A stretch of 64,000 nt of DNA from Oscillospiraceae bacterium. Its GTDB lineage: Bacteria > Bacillota > Clostridia > Oscillospirales > Ruminococcaceae. Below the pieces are notes generated by a model that did no database searches, was not told the origin of the DNA, and was given only the letters and a program-made list of their open reading frames with translations. How positions within the stretch are numbered: position 1 is the first letter of the stretch; every line of letters begins with the position of its first letter. Location: positions 248,001-312,000 of the forward strand of contig CP107211.1 of assembly GCA_025757845.1 (NCBI GenBank), in the 5' to 3' direction. Of the stretch, positions 52,879-61,835 are shown piece by piece. The position numbers were made by a program, and so were the translations under genes.

Positions 52879-53105
52879 GGTATCACACACTCCTTTGAAG
52901 AAGCGCACCGTCCGCATTGACGGGCCGCTTCGTTTCCCTCAATGGTTCGGATGGAGAGAGACCCTCTCGCTACCCTCATTTTACAACAGGTGTTTGTTTT
53001 TTGCAAGGGGGTTCTGGGTAGAATGTGCAAAAATCGGAAAGGCGTATGAAAAAAACTGGAAAAGATTGTGAAAATAGCCTGCAATAATCTGACAAAATGC
53101 AAAAA

Positions 53106-53142
53106 TGCCTGTGCCACGGCCAAAAAGCACGCGGCACAGGCA
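53106..53142 (-). terminator. Terminator of the MBOAT/DHHW operon
   Basis: TGCCTGTGCC and GGCACAGGCA form a 10-bp stem around a 17-nt loop with TTTTT following on the minus strand. Confidence 0.7.
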
Positions 53143-53161
53143 GAACAAACCGGGAAAACGC

Positions 53162-54331
53162 TCAGCCGGTCACACCGGCGCGGTAGAGATAGGGGTCGCT
53201 CTTGAAGCTGGCAAAGCTGTACAGCACCAGGATCTGGTCATAATCGTTGTCGGCGATCAGCTGGTCCAGACCAAAGTTGTAGTTGCGGAAGTCCACCACG
53301 TCGATGTCGGCGTAATTGGCGGTGAGATAGGGCACGAAACAGTTGGCGTAGCTGTCCTTGATGACAAGGATCTTTCCGGTGCCGTCGCCCTGCACCCGGC
53401 TCAGGCCGTTGTTGCCGTGCAGGAACATGGCGTACTTGTCGTAGACGGTGAGCTTGTCGGTATCGTACAGGCCGGTGGCCTCGCCGTCTGTGGGCTGCCC
53501 GGCGGCCGTCACGTTGTAGATGGTCAGCTGGTTGGGCAGGTCGTACCAGGTGATGGTGTCCGGCACGGCGTTCCAGGTGCGGGCCTTGGAGTAGTGGGTG
53601 CCGTAGAAGCGATCGGCGGTCAGGGCCGTGTGGGCGGCGGTGTCAAAGGGTGTAAGACCCAGCGCATCGCACAGCTGCTGGTAGGCGTAATAAGCGCCCA
53701 GGCTCGTCCAGTGGTGGTCGGTGCGGTAATAGAGATACTCGCCCTTGTGGTCGGTCAGGGTGCCGCGCACGTCCACAAAGCGGCCTCCGGCGGCCTGCAC
53801 GGCGGCGCTGAGCGGATCAAGATACGTGTTCTCGTCCAGCAGGGGCGCGTTGGCAGGTACGTTCTCCGGGTAGATGTCCGATGCAGCCGGGGCCAGCAGT
53901 ACATTCACCTTGCCGGGGTACCGCTGGCAGAGCGACTCCACCGCAGAAGTATTCTTGGGCAGGGTGCGCTCCTCGCTGGAGAGCAACCCGAAGGTGCGGG
54001 GGAACATCATGTGCTCCCTGCCCAGCAGGATGCCGCCGTTCTGCTCTTTCTGCAGCAGGGTGGTCTCCACCATGCTCTGCAGGCTGATCCACTGGTCGCG
54101 GCCGAATACCTGATCCTTGACGTACTTGGTATAGGCGGTAAAGTAGCTGTTCAGCCCCTTGGCCGAGAGCTGGGTCAGGGCCGGGCGCTGGCTGAGGGTG
54201 GTGTTCTCCAGCTCACTGTAGGCCCGGTCCGGGGTGATCAGATCCAGTGCGAACAGCCCCACGAAGAACAGGGTGAACACGATCAGCACCGGGTAGTGCA
54301 GCAGGGAAGATCTTTTTGCATGCTTGTCCAT
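53162..54331 (-). CDS. DHHW-family cell-surface protein (AlgX/PatB-like)
   Basis: The 389-residue protein has an N-terminal membrane anchor (YPVLIVFTLFFVGLFALDLI), the family motif RTDHHWTSLGAY and a late KDSYAN motif, the SGNH-like catalytic arrangement of AlgJ/AlgX-type O-acetyltransferases. GGGAGG precedes the ATG, and it follows the MBOAT gene by 14 nt. Together they should O-acetylate a cell-wall or surface polysaccharide. Confidence 0.85.
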   Translation of the reverse strand: MDKHAKRSSLLHYPVLIVFTLFFVGLFALDLITPDRAYSELENTTLSQRPALTQLSAKGLNSYFTAYTKYVKDQVFGRDQWISLQSMVETTLLQKEQNGGILLGREHMMFPRTFGLLSSEERTLPKNTSAVESLCQRYPGKVNVLLAPAASDIYPENVPANAPLLDENTYLDPLSAAVQAAGGRFVDVRGTLTDHKGEYLYYRTDHHWTSLGAYYAYQQLCDALGLTPFDTAAHTALTADRFYGTHYSKARTWNAVPDTITWYDLPNQLTIYNVTAAGQPTDGEATGLYDTDKLTVYDKYAMFLHGNNGLSRVQGDGTGKILVIKDSYANCFVPYLTANYADIDVVDFRNYNFGLDQLIADNDYDQILVLYSFASFKSDPYLYRAGVTG

Positions 54332-54345
54332 GGGTCACACCTCCC

Positions 54346-55764
54346 TCAGAAGTTGAAGTACAGGAACGGGCTGTTGGTGCTGCCCACCACATAGGCAGTG
54401 GAGACCACCAGCAGCAACAGGATGGTGGCGCAGCGGGTGATGACATTGCGCCGCAGGGTGTTCCAGATCTTTTCGATCAGCGGGGTGCAGCAGATCACAC
54501 TGACGATGAGCAGGACGCCGTAGTTGCGCAGGAAATACAGCGGGGATACGCCGCCGGACGGGATGAACAGCTTCTGGAACAGCAGCCCGAAGCTCACGCC
54601 GGTGTCGTTGCCCACGAACATGGCCCAGCCCACCACCACGAGGAACAGGGTGTAGATGTGGGGCCACACTTTGCCCTTTTTGAGGTGGGGCAGCAGGAAC
54701 AGCTTTTCGATGGCCAGCAGCACAAAGTAGTACAGGCCCCAGCAGATGAAGTTCCAGTTGGCACCATGCCAGATGCCGGTGAGCAGCTCCACAATGAACA
54801 GGTTCAGGATCTGCCGCTTCAGGCCCTTGCGGTTGCCGCCCAGCGGGATATACACATACTCCCGGAACCAGCCGGACAGGGTCATGTGCCAGCGACGCCA
54901 GAACTCGGTGATGGAAGCAGAGATATACGGGTAATTGAAGTTTGCAGGGAAGTCGAAGCCCAGCATTTTGCCCATGCCGATGCCCATCATGGAATAGCCG
55001 GAGAAGTCGAAGTACAGCTGCAGGCTGTAGGCGATGATGCCCAGCCACACCAGCGGGGTGGAGGCGTTGGCCAGCCCCACAAAGGTGGTGGAAGGGCTGG
55101 CGGCCACGCCGATGATGTCGGTCCACAAGGCACCGATGGCGTCTGCCAGCAGCACCTTCTTGGCCAGACCGAAGGTGAACAGGGTCATGCCCTCTTCGAT
55201 CTGCGACAGGGTGTAGCGGTGCTTGTAGACGTGCAGCTGATTCGATACATCGCGGTATTTCACGATGGGGCCCGCAATGAGCTGCGGGAACATGACCACA
55301 TAGGCACCAAAGTCGATGATGTTGCGCTCGGCCTTCACATCCCGGCGGTAGACATCAATGGAGTAGGACAGGGTCTGGAAGGTGTAGAAGCTGATGCCCA
55401 GCGGCAGGGTGCCGATGCCCTGGATCTCGGCAAAGGCCGTGCCCAGCAGGGCATTGGCGCTGCGCAGCACGAAGTTTGCATACTTGAAATAGAACAGCAT
55501 GCCCAGGCTGCCGATGAGGGCGATGAGCAGAAAGGCTTTGCGCAGGGCGGGCTTTGCGTCAAAATGCTCAATGGCAAGGCCACAGACATAGTTGATGAGG
55601 ATGAGGGCCACCATGACCGGGAAAAAACGGACCTCGCCCCAGCAGTAAAACACAAGGCTGCAGAGGAACAGCACGGTGTTCTTGAGCTTTGCGGGCGCAA
55701 GGTAGTACAGCGCCAGCGTGATGGGCAAAAAGCGGAACAGGAAAATGATGGTGCTGAAAACCAA
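54346..55764 (-). CDS. MBOAT O-acyltransferase (AlgI/PatA-like)
   Basis: The 472-residue polytopic protein starts at TTG after AAGGAGG. It carries FPQLIAGPIVKYRDV, SGYSMMGIGMGKMLGFDFP, FWRRWHMTLSGWFREYVYIP and the catalytic histidine in GIWHGANWNFICWG, all classic for AlgI/DltB-type MBOAT enzymes. It moves acetyl groups across the membrane to the partner DHHW protein. Confidence 0.93.
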   Translation of the reverse strand: MVFSTIIFLFRFLPITLALYYLAPAKLKNTVLFLCSLVFYCWGEVRFFPVMVALILINYVCGLAIEHFDAKPALRKAFLLIALIGSLGMLFYFKYANFVLRSANALLGTAFAEIQGIGTLPLGISFYTFQTLSYSIDVYRRDVKAERNIIDFGAYVVMFPQLIAGPIVKYRDVSNQLHVYKHRYTLSQIEEGMTLFTFGLAKKVLLADAIGALWTDIIGVAASPSTTFVGLANASTPLVWLGIIAYSLQLYFDFSGYSMMGIGMGKMLGFDFPANFNYPYISASITEFWRRWHMTLSGWFREYVYIPLGGNRKGLKRQILNLFIVELLTGIWHGANWNFICWGLYYFVLLAIEKLFLLPHLKKGKVWPHIYTLFLVVVGWAMFVGNDTGVSFGLLFQKLFIPSGGVSPLYFLRNYGVLLIVSVICCTPLIEKIWNTLRRNVITRCATILLLLVVSTAYVVGSTNSPFLYFNF

Positions 55765-55796
55765 AGCGTCAGCCTCCTTTGTGCTTGCTCAAAAAA

Positions 55797-55821
55797 AGCC
55801 GATGCCGCAGCGGCACCGGCT
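55797..55821 (-). terminator. Terminator of the DUF4358 gene
   Basis: On the minus strand an 11-bp GC-rich stem with a 3-nt loop is followed by seven T residues. Confidence 0.85.
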
Positions 55822-55835
55822 CGGATAAGATCAGA

Positions 55836-56411
55836 TCAGCTGTTCAGTGCGCTGTCCACGGCGCTGTCCAGATCGACAGTGCACTCGTTGGAAGCGATGG
55901 CCATGACCACGCGGTTGTCCTTGAAGGCGATGACAGCGTTCTCCACGTTGCTCTGTGCCTGGGCAAACTCGGCGTAGTTGCCGTAGAAAGCCACCTGGTC
56001 CTGCTGGTAGGCGGTCAGCTGGTTGGCAATGTCCTCGGCCTTGCCGTCGGCAGCTTCGATCACCAGCACCAGGCCGGCGTCGCCGTTGTCGTTGCTCTTC
56101 ACGCCTTTGTAGCTCACCACGTCCTCGGCCTGCAGACCGAAGTCGTACTCAATGTTCATGGCGGCGATCTCAAACTGGTTGGAGATGGGGTCTGCCTGCA
56201 GCAGGGCGTTGTAGATGCCGTCCAGATCGGATGCACCGTTCTCTTCGGCAGCGGCGGAGCTCACGACGCTGGAAGCTGCCTGCGAAGAAGCAGCCGGGGC
56301 GGCGGAAGAAGCCGTGGAGGAAGAAGCGGAGGAGCCGCCGCAGCCGGTCAGCACAGCGGCAGACAGGATGGCGCAGACAGCCAGAGATGCGATTTTTGTG
56401 CGGTTTATCAT
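55836..56411 (-). CDS. DUF4358 lipoprotein
   Basis: The 191-residue protein has a signal peptide with lipobox LTGC, a Ser/Ala-rich linker of about 40 residues and a globular domain resembling DUF4358 (IYNALLQADPISNQFEIAAM, YKGVKSNDNGDAGLVLVIEA). DUF4358 genes often lie near MBOAT acetyltransferases, as here, but their role is unknown. Confidence 0.8.
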   Translation of the reverse strand: MINRTKIASLAVCAILSAAVLTGCGGSSASSSTASSAAPAASSQAASSVVSSAAAEENGASDLDGIYNALLQADPISNQFEIAAMNIEYDFGLQAEDVVSYKGVKSNDNGDAGLVLVIEAADGKAEDIANQLTAYQQDQVAFYGNYAEFAQAQSNVENAVIAFKDNRVVMAIASNECTVDLDSAVDSALNS

Positions 56412-56552
56412 AAATTATTCCTTCTTTTGTTGAAATCATTCGTTCGGCTGCGGGTGTGTATGCGAACACCGGGCAGAACAGTATTATCTTACCATATCGG
56501 GGGGCAAAATGCAACGCGCAGGCACCCTTTTGCCAGCGGGTTTTACACATTC

Positions 56553-57401
56553 TTAACCGGTGACGGACTGCCCGGCGGCCAGCTTCTGCAAAACGGCAAT
56601 GGCATCCTCAAAGCACAGGCCGCTCTGGCTGATAAGGGCGGCGTTTTCCGGCCCCACATAGCGCCAGTGCCACGGCTCGTAGGTGATCTCGGTGACGGCT
56701 TCGGCCTCCTTGGGGTAGCGCAGGATAAAGCCGTACTCCACCGCGTGCTGGCACAGCCAGCGGAAAGCAGCGGTATTCTCAAAGCCCTCGTCCAGGCTGG
56801 TGTGCTCCGGGGTGTTCAGGTCGGCGGCAAGGCCGGTGGCGTGCTCGGAGTAGCCCGGCGGGTTCACGATGGTGGCCGCTTTGGCCCGGGCGTCGGCTTC
56901 GCTGCAGCCCTGGTCGCGGTAATACTGGGTCTTGTTGTTGTAAAGCCTGGTCTGGTAGTCCACACTGCGGTAGCCGCTCTGCATCCGGATGTCCACACCG
57001 TCCTTCGCAGCGGCAGCCTGCATGGCAAAAAAGGCATCGGCGGCCTCGGTCTGCAGGTCCTTGTTGATGGCGGTGGAAGAACCGCATTTTTTGGTGGTGA
57101 TGGTGTAGCCGTCTGCCAGCTTGTGGGTGTGGTTCACCAGCACCATGCGGGGGTCATCCAGCAGGGCCTGCGCCTGAGCGGCGGTCAGCAGGCCGTTTTC
57201 TGCGTCCGAGCTGCTGGCCGCGGGCTGCGATGCGGCAGACGATGCGGCGGCCTGCGGCTCCTGACTGAGCGCAAAGGCGATGCATCCGACCACACAGCAG
57301 GCCAGCACGGTCAGGCAGAACAGGCGGCGGCCATGGCGGCGTCTGCGGCGGGGTGCGGGATGTGCGCTGGGGGAAGGCCGGGAAGAAGCGGAAGAACGCA
57401 T
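56553..57401 (-). CDS. VanY-type D-alanyl-D-alanine carboxypeptidase
   Basis: The ATG at 57401 follows AAGAAGG; the longer frame upstream overlaps spoVAC antisense and is rejected. The 282-residue protein has a basic N-terminus, one membrane anchor, and the zinc motifs SEHATGLAADL and EPWHWRYVG of the M15B peptidases. It trims D-Ala from peptidoglycan stem peptides. It is divergent from spoVAC. Confidence 0.92.
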   Translation of the reverse strand: MRSSASSRPSPSAHPAPRRRRRHGRRLFCLTVLACCVVGCIAFALSQEPQAAASSAASQPAASSSDAENGLLTAAQAQALLDDPRMVLVNHTHKLADGYTITTKKCGSSTAINKDLQTEAADAFFAMQAAAAKDGVDIRMQSGYRSVDYQTRLYNNKTQYYRDQGCSEADARAKAATIVNPPGYSEHATGLAADLNTPEHTSLDEGFENTAAFRWLCQHAVEYGFILRYPKEAEAVTEITYEPWHWRYVGPENAALISQSGLCFEDAIAVLQKLAAGQSVTG

Positions 57402-57426
57402 AACAGCAAACCTTCTTTCCAAAAAC

Positions 57427-57456
57427 GGATAACGTGCGGCCTGCCGGGGCAAGCTA
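57427..57456 (+). promoter_or_regulatory. Candidate sigma-G promoter of the spoVA operon
   Basis: GGATA (57427-57431), 18 bp, CAAGCTA (57450-57456) fits the forespore pattern GnATA-N17/18-CATnnTA with one mismatch, 19 bp before the spoVAC start. Confidence 0.45.
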
Positions 57457-57474
57457 TGCCCGGAGGGGAGCACA

Positions 57475-57924
57475 ATGAAGATGACAGCACAGGAATATGC
57501 GCGCCGGGTGCGGCGCACAGGGCCGCATTCGCCCCTGCTGGCCGACATCGCGTGGGCCTTTTGCGTGGGCGGCGGTATCTGCCTGCTGGGCGAGGTGCTG
57601 CGGCAGCGGTTTCTGGCCGCCGGAATAGAAACCGAGCTGGCCGGGACCCTGACCAGCTGCAGCCTGATCGCACTTTCGGCGGTGCTCACCACGCTGGGCT
57701 GGTACCAGAAGCTGGCCGCCCGGGCCGGGGCCGGGTCGCTGGTGCCCATCACCGGCTTCGCCAATGCGGTGGTCAGTGCGGCCATCGAGTTCAAAGCGGA
57801 AGGGCGGGTGCTGGGCACCGGAGCCAAGATGTTCACCATCGCCGGGCCGGTCATCGTATACGGCACGCTGGCGGCGGTGGTGTACGGCGCGGTGCTGTGG
57901 CTGAAAGGGCTGCTCCCTGTATAA
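57475..57924 (+). CDS. spoVAC: Stage V sporulation protein AC
   Basis: The 149-residue membrane protein has AWAFCVGGGICLLGEVLRQR and GSLVPITGFANAVVSAAIEF, with the acidic residue and glycine pattern of SpoVAC. SpoVAC forms the inner-membrane channel moving calcium dipicolinate in spores. GGAGGGG precedes the ATG. First gene of spoVAC-AD-AE. Confidence 0.95.
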   Translation: MKMTAQEYARRVRRTGPHSPLLADIAWAFCVGGGICLLGEVLRQRFLAAGIETELAGTLTSCSLIALSAVLTTLGWYQKLAARAGAGSLVPITGFANAVVSAAIEFKAEGRVLGTGAKMFTIAGPVIVYGTLAAVVYGAVLWLKGLLPV

Positions 57925-58009
57925 TACGATGCAGCCGGGCCGCAGATTGCACAGCGGCTCTCTATAGTATAGCACAACCCGGTGGATTTTTTGCCGGAAA
58001 GGAGAAATT

Positions 58010-59038
58010 TTGTTCATGACACAACGATGCGGCGACACACTGCTGTTCCGCACGCCGCCCGTGATCGCTGCGCAGGCGGCGGTGGGCGGCAAAAAGGAGG
58101 GGGAAGGCCCGCTGGCTGCAGCCTTTGATGAGCTGAGCAGTGACAACCGGTTCGGCCAGAGCAGCTGGGAGGCAGCGGAAAAATACCTGCAGCTGCGGGC
58201 GGCCCGGCTCTGCCTGCAGAAGGCGCAGCTGCCCGAAGAAAAGGTCCGGCTGGTGCTGGCAGGGGACTTGCAGGCCCAGTGTACGGCCTCCGGTTATGCC
58301 ATGCGGGAGTTGGGTGTACCCTTTGCCGGGGTGTTCGGGGCCTGCAGTACCATGGCGGAAACACTGGGTCTGGGGGCTGCGCTGTGCGCCTCCGGGGCGG
58401 CGGAGCACCTGCTGGCCATGGCGTCCAGCCATTTCTGTGCCGCCGAGCGGCAGTTCCGCACCCCGCTGAGCTACGGCGCTGTACGCACCCCCACCGCCCA
58501 GTGGACCGTAACGGCGGCAGGCTGCTGCCTGCTGCAGCCTGCCGGGCCGGGAGTGCCGATAGCGGCGGCCACCTTTGGCCGTGTGCAGGATTATCAGGTC
58601 AGGGACATCAACAACATGGGCGCGGCCATGGCCCCGGCAGCCGCGTCCACCCTGCTGCATTATTTTGCCGACACCCACACCGAGCCGCAGGAATTCGACT
58701 GCATCTACACCGGGGACCTGGGGCAGGTGGGCAGCAGCCTGCTGCGGGAGCTGCTGGCGGCCGAGGGCCTGCTGGTGAAGAACCATGTGGATTGCGGCTG
58801 CATCCTGTTCGACGCCGCGGAACAGCAGGTGAAAAGCGGCGGTTCCGGGCCGGGCTGCTGTGCCGCGGTGCTGTGCGGGCACATCCTGCCCCGCCTGCTG
58901 CGCCGCGGCCAGAAGCGGGTGCTGTTCGTGGCCACCGGTGCCCTGATGAGTCAGACCACTTTTCTGCAGAAGGAGAGCATCCCGGCGGTGGCGCACCTTG
59001 TGGAGCTGCGCGCGCCGGAGAAGGAGAGCGGAGCATGA
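58010..59038 (+). CDS. spoVAD: Stage V sporulation protein AD
   Basis: The 342-residue protein resembles thiolase-fold SpoVAD: VFGACSTMAETLGLGAAL, a SSHFCAAERQFR segment, DYQVRDINNMGAAMAPAA, YTGDLGQVGS and LFVATGALMSQTTF. It binds dipicolinic acid. TTG at 58010 has the better spacing to AAAGGAG (5 nt); ATG at 58016 is an alternative. It overlaps spoVAE by ATGA. Confidence 0.95.
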   Translation: MFMTQRCGDTLLFRTPPVIAAQAAVGGKKEGEGPLAAAFDELSSDNRFGQSSWEAAEKYLQLRAARLCLQKAQLPEEKVRLVLAGDLQAQCTASGYAMRELGVPFAGVFGACSTMAETLGLGAALCASGAAEHLLAMASSHFCAAERQFRTPLSYGAVRTPTAQWTVTAAGCCLLQPAGPGVPIAAATFGRVQDYQVRDINNMGAAMAPAAASTLLHYFADTHTEPQEFDCIYTGDLGQVGSSLLRELLAAEGLLVKNHVDCGCILFDAAEQQVKSGGSGPGCCAAVLCGHILPRLLRRGQKRVLFVATGALMSQTTFLQKESIPAVAHLVELRAPEKESGA

Positions 59039-59391
59039 ATTATTTCTGGGCGTTCTGTGTGGGCGGCGGCATCTGCGTGGTGGGTCAGCTGCTCATCGAC
59101 CTCACCGGCCTGACCCCGGCCCGCATCCTCACGGGTTATGTGGTGGCCGGGGTGGTGCTGTCGGCCATCGGGTGGTATGCCCCGCTGGCCGAGTTTGCAG
59201 GCTGCGGGGCCACAGTGCCGCTGCTGGGCTTCGGCCACCTGCTGGCAAAAGGGGTGCGCACCGCACTGGAGGAAGAGGGAGCCGTGGGCATCCTCACTGG
59301 CGGGCTCACTGCCGCTGCGGCCGGCATTACCACCAGCCTTGTGTGCGGCGTGGTGTGCTCCTGGGTGGGCAAGAGCCACGACCAGAACTGA
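59035..59391 (+). CDS. spoVAE: Stage V sporulation protein AE
   Basis: The 118-residue membrane protein starts MNYFWAFCVGGGICVVGQLL and has GYVVAGVVLSAIGWY and LLGFGHLLAKGV, the SpoVAE pattern and clearly related to SpoVAC. The start overlaps the spoVAD stop. This completes the minimal C-D-E set seen in clostridia. Confidence 0.95.
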   Translation: MNYFWAFCVGGGICVVGQLLIDLTGLTPARILTGYVVAGVVLSAIGWYAPLAEFAGCGATVPLLGFGHLLAKGVRTALEEEGAVGILTGGLTAAAAGITTSLVCGVVCSWVGKSHDQN

Positions 59392-59400
59392 AAAAACGGC

Positions 59401-59453
59401 TTGACAGGACGGCGCGGCGGGTGTATGCTGAAGATACAGACCAGCGGTCTGTA
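59401..59453 (+). promoter_or_regulatory. Promoter and TetR operator of the regulator gene
   Basis: TTGACA (59401-59406), 17 bp, TATGCT (59424-59429), followed by the palindrome TACAGACC-AGC-GGTCTGTA (59435-59453) at the transcription start. The same palindrome stands before the MFS gene. Confidence 0.88.
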
Positions 59454-59468
59454 AAGGAGGACGAGCAG

Positions 59469-60107
59469 ATGCCGCGCAACAAATATCCGGAACAGACGGT
59501 GGAAAAGATCCTGGATGCCGCCGCCGCACTTTTTGCGGAAAAGGGCTACCAGAGCACCACTCTGCAGGACATCATCGACGCAACGGGTCTTTCCAAGGGG
59601 GCGGTGTATCATCATTTCCGCTCCAAGGAGGAGATCGCCCGGAAGGTGGGTGACCGCATGGGGGATGAGATGTGGGAGCCGCTGCGCCGCATCCGGGAAG
59701 CAGCGGGTCTGACCGGCCTGCAGAAGCTGCAGGCAGTGTTTGCGATGTCCTTTGCAGGGGACCGGCAGCAGCGCATGGGCCGCACCCTGCCGCACCTGAC
59801 CGATGACCCGTATTTTCTGGTACTGGAGTGGCAGAGCATCGAGGAACGTCTGGTGCCGGAGTGCATTGCGCCCCTTGTCCGGCAGGGCGTGGCCGATGGC
59901 AGCATCCATACCGGAGACCCCGATGCACTGGCCGGTGCGCTGTTCTTTCTGGCCGATCTGTGGCTGCCGCCCCAGAGCCGCCCTACGACTCGCACGCAGC
60001 AGCGAGCACGCAACCGGGTCTTTCAGCAGATGACAAGGGCGCTGGGGCTGGACCTGCTCACGGAGGAACAGGCCCTTCAGCTGGAAGAACTGTGCCCGGA
60101 GAAATAA
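59469..60107 (+). CDS. TetR-family repressor
   Basis: AAGGAGG stands before the ATG at 59469. The 212-residue protein has the TetR helix-turn-helix (ILDAAAALFAEKGYQSTTLQ, GLSKGAVYHHFRSKEEI) and a helical ligand-binding domain. Operators in front of itself and of the downstream MFS gene show it controls both. Its inducer is presumably an MFS substrate. Confidence 0.92.
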   Translation: MPRNKYPEQTVEKILDAAAALFAEKGYQSTTLQDIIDATGLSKGAVYHHFRSKEEIARKVGDRMGDEMWEPLRRIREAAGLTGLQKLQAVFAMSFAGDRQQRMGRTLPHLTDDPYFLVLEWQSIEERLVPECIAPLVRQGVADGSIHTGDPDALAGALFFLADLWLPPQSRPTTRTQQRARNRVFQQMTRALGLDLLTEEQALQLEELCPEK

Positions 60108-60120
60108 CAGAAAAAGAGTC

Positions 60121-60143
60121 GGCGGAGAAAGCTCCGCCTTTTT
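60121..60143 (+). terminator. Small terminator after tetR
   Basis: GGCGGAG-AAAG-CTCCGCC followed by TTTTT lies between the repressor gene and the second operator. Confidence 0.75.
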
Positions 60144-60153
60144 CAGACAATTT

Positions 60154-60172
60154 TACAGACCGACGGTCTGTA
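60154..60172. promoter_or_regulatory. Second TetR operator
   Basis: TACAGACC-GAC-GGTCTGTA is a perfect copy of the arms at 59435, differing only in the 3-bp centre. It lies 24 bp before the MFS start. Confidence 0.88.
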
Positions 60173-60195
60173 AATGGAAAAGAAAGGATGATACG

Positions 60196-61404
60196 ATGGG
60201 ACCATTTGTACAGGTGGTACTGGGGCAGATCATTTCGCTGTTCGGCAATGCGGCGCTGCGGTTCGTGCTGCCGCTGATCCTGCTGCGACAGACCGGTTCG
60301 GCGGCGGTGTACGGTGCGGCGACTGCGCTGGCACTGCTTCCAGCGCTGGCCGGGACACTGGCCGGAGGCGTTCTGGCCGACCGCTGCCGCAAGGCGCGGC
60401 TCATGGTGGTGCTGGACCTTGCTGCCGCCGGGCTTGCATTGGGTGCCGCAGCCTCCGCCGACAACCTGCCGGTAGTTCTGTGGGCACCGGCGGCACTCTG
60501 TGCGCTTTATGCGCTGCAGGGGCTGTATCAGCCGGTGGTGCGGGCCAGCCTGCCGTTGCTGCTGGCGGGAGACCGCCTTGTGCAGGGCAATGCGGTGATT
60601 CAGCTGGTGGACACGCTGGACGAGCTGCTGGGGCCCTTGCTGGGCAGTGCGCTGTTGGGTGTGATGGGGCTGGGGCCCCTGCTGGTGCTGTGTGGGGCCT
60701 GCTTTGCCACTTCCGCTCTGTTGGAGTGGCAGATCCGCATCCCCGGCGACCGGCCGCAGCCACGCACGCAAGGAAAACCGGATTTTGCGGCAGACCTGCG
60801 GGAGAGCCTTACTTATCTGTACCACAGCCGGCCGGAATTGCTGCGGCTGGCGGGCATCATGGCGTTGGTGAACCTTGTGGAGATCCCGGCGGTGGTAGTG
60901 GGCATCCCGGTGGTGATCGTGCAGTACCTGGGGCAGAGCGATGTCGTGCTGGGGGCCGTTCAGGCCGTGCTGAGCGTGGGCGGCCTTGCAGGCGGAGCGC
61001 TGGCAGGCCGCAGCCGACACCCACTGTCCGACCGGCAGGCCCTGGGGCTTCTGCTGGGCATTGCCGGGCTGTGCGCCGCCATGGGCGTCGTGCTCTGGGT
61101 ACCACCGCTTGCCTGCGGCGGGGTGGCCCTGTGCGGCTTTGGGGTGATGGCCGCCGCCATGCGGTTCAATGTGTGGTTCTTTGCCCGGCTGCAGGCGGTG
61201 CTGCCGCAGGCACAGCTGGGCCGGGTGACCGGCTGTACAATGGCGCTGGCCAGCCTGACCCAGCCGGTAGGGCAGGCCGTGTACGGGGTACTGTTCGATG
61301 TGTTTTCCGCCTGTCCGGCAGGGGTGCTGCTGGGGGCCGGTGCCGTGTCGGCGGCGTTTCTGAGCGGCGCGATGCGCCATGAGACCGAAAAACGCCCCGG
61401 CTGA
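60196..61404 (+). CDS. MFS transporter
   Basis: The 402-residue protein has about twelve hydrophobic helices, GGVLADRCRKARLMVVLDL as the loop 2-3 motif, and a long central loop near residues 175-200, like the MefA-type macrolide/drug exporters. It is controlled by the adjacent TetR repressor. AAAGGATG precedes the ATG. Substrate unknown. Confidence 0.9.
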   Translation: MGPFVQVVLGQIISLFGNAALRFVLPLILLRQTGSAAVYGAATALALLPALAGTLAGGVLADRCRKARLMVVLDLAAAGLALGAAASADNLPVVLWAPAALCALYALQGLYQPVVRASLPLLLAGDRLVQGNAVIQLVDTLDELLGPLLGSALLGVMGLGPLLVLCGACFATSALLEWQIRIPGDRPQPRTQGKPDFAADLRESLTYLYHSRPELLRLAGIMALVNLVEIPAVVVGIPVVIVQYLGQSDVVLGAVQAVLSVGGLAGGALAGRSRHPLSDRQALGLLLGIAGLCAAMGVVLWVPPLACGGVALCGFGVMAAAMRFNVWFFARLQAVLPQAQLGRVTGCTMALASLTQPVGQAVYGVLFDVFSACPAGVLLGAGAVSAAFLSGAMRHETEKRPG

Positions 61405-61502
61405 ATTGTCAGCCGGGGCAAGGGAAATCGGTTGGCTGCCACTCTTCGCCCTGTTTTTCAACAGCTCTGCGCTAGAATGTGGAAAACAGGAGGCGATGAA
61501 CG

Positions 61503-61772
61503 ATGAAACACCGCTGGACGACCCTTTTATGGGAGCTTTTTGCAGCACAGCTGCTGTGCACGGCGGCGGCAATGCTGCCCGGCAGCCGGGTGTGCACGAT
61601 GCCGGGGCTGGCGCTGCCTGCGCTGGGTCTTGCGGCGGCGGTGCCCACGGCCTGGTTTGTGTGGGGCGTGTGGGCGGAACCGCCCCTGCCGCTGCCGCCG
61701 GAACAGCTGCTGGAACCGCCCCGGAAACTGGACCCAGCCACCCTGCTGGACCTGCCGGAGCCGGTGGCGTAA
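61503..61772 (+). CDS. Small membrane protein of unknown function
   Basis: The 89-residue frame starts after AGGAGG and encodes two hydrophobic segments (about 7-25 and 34-58) followed by a Pro/Leu-rich tail. It stands alone between the MFS gene and the rpsT terminator. No family recognised. Confidence 0.6.
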   Translation: MKHRWTTLLWELFAAQLLCTAAAMLPGSRVCTMPGLALPALGLAAAVPTAWFVWGVWAEPPLPLPPEQLLEPPRKLDPATLLDLPEPVA

Positions 61773-61779
61773 AAAACAA

Positions 61780-61816
61780 AAACCCCTGTACCGGGCGCTC
61801 CGGTACAGAGGTTTTG
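61780..61816. terminator. Bidirectional terminator of rpsT and the small membrane gene
   Basis: A stem of ACCCCTGTACCGG with CCGGTACAGAGGT and a GCGCT loop is flanked by A and T runs on both sides. Confidence 0.85.
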
Positions 61817-61835
61817 TTCGTCAATCAAACTGCGA

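Noticed and set aside
54316..58019. Plus-strand frames of 553 and 746 codons opposite the MBOAT, DUF4358 and VanY genes
   Set aside because: Antisense shadows without ribosome sites or domains; the minus-strand genes have membrane helices and catalytic motifs.
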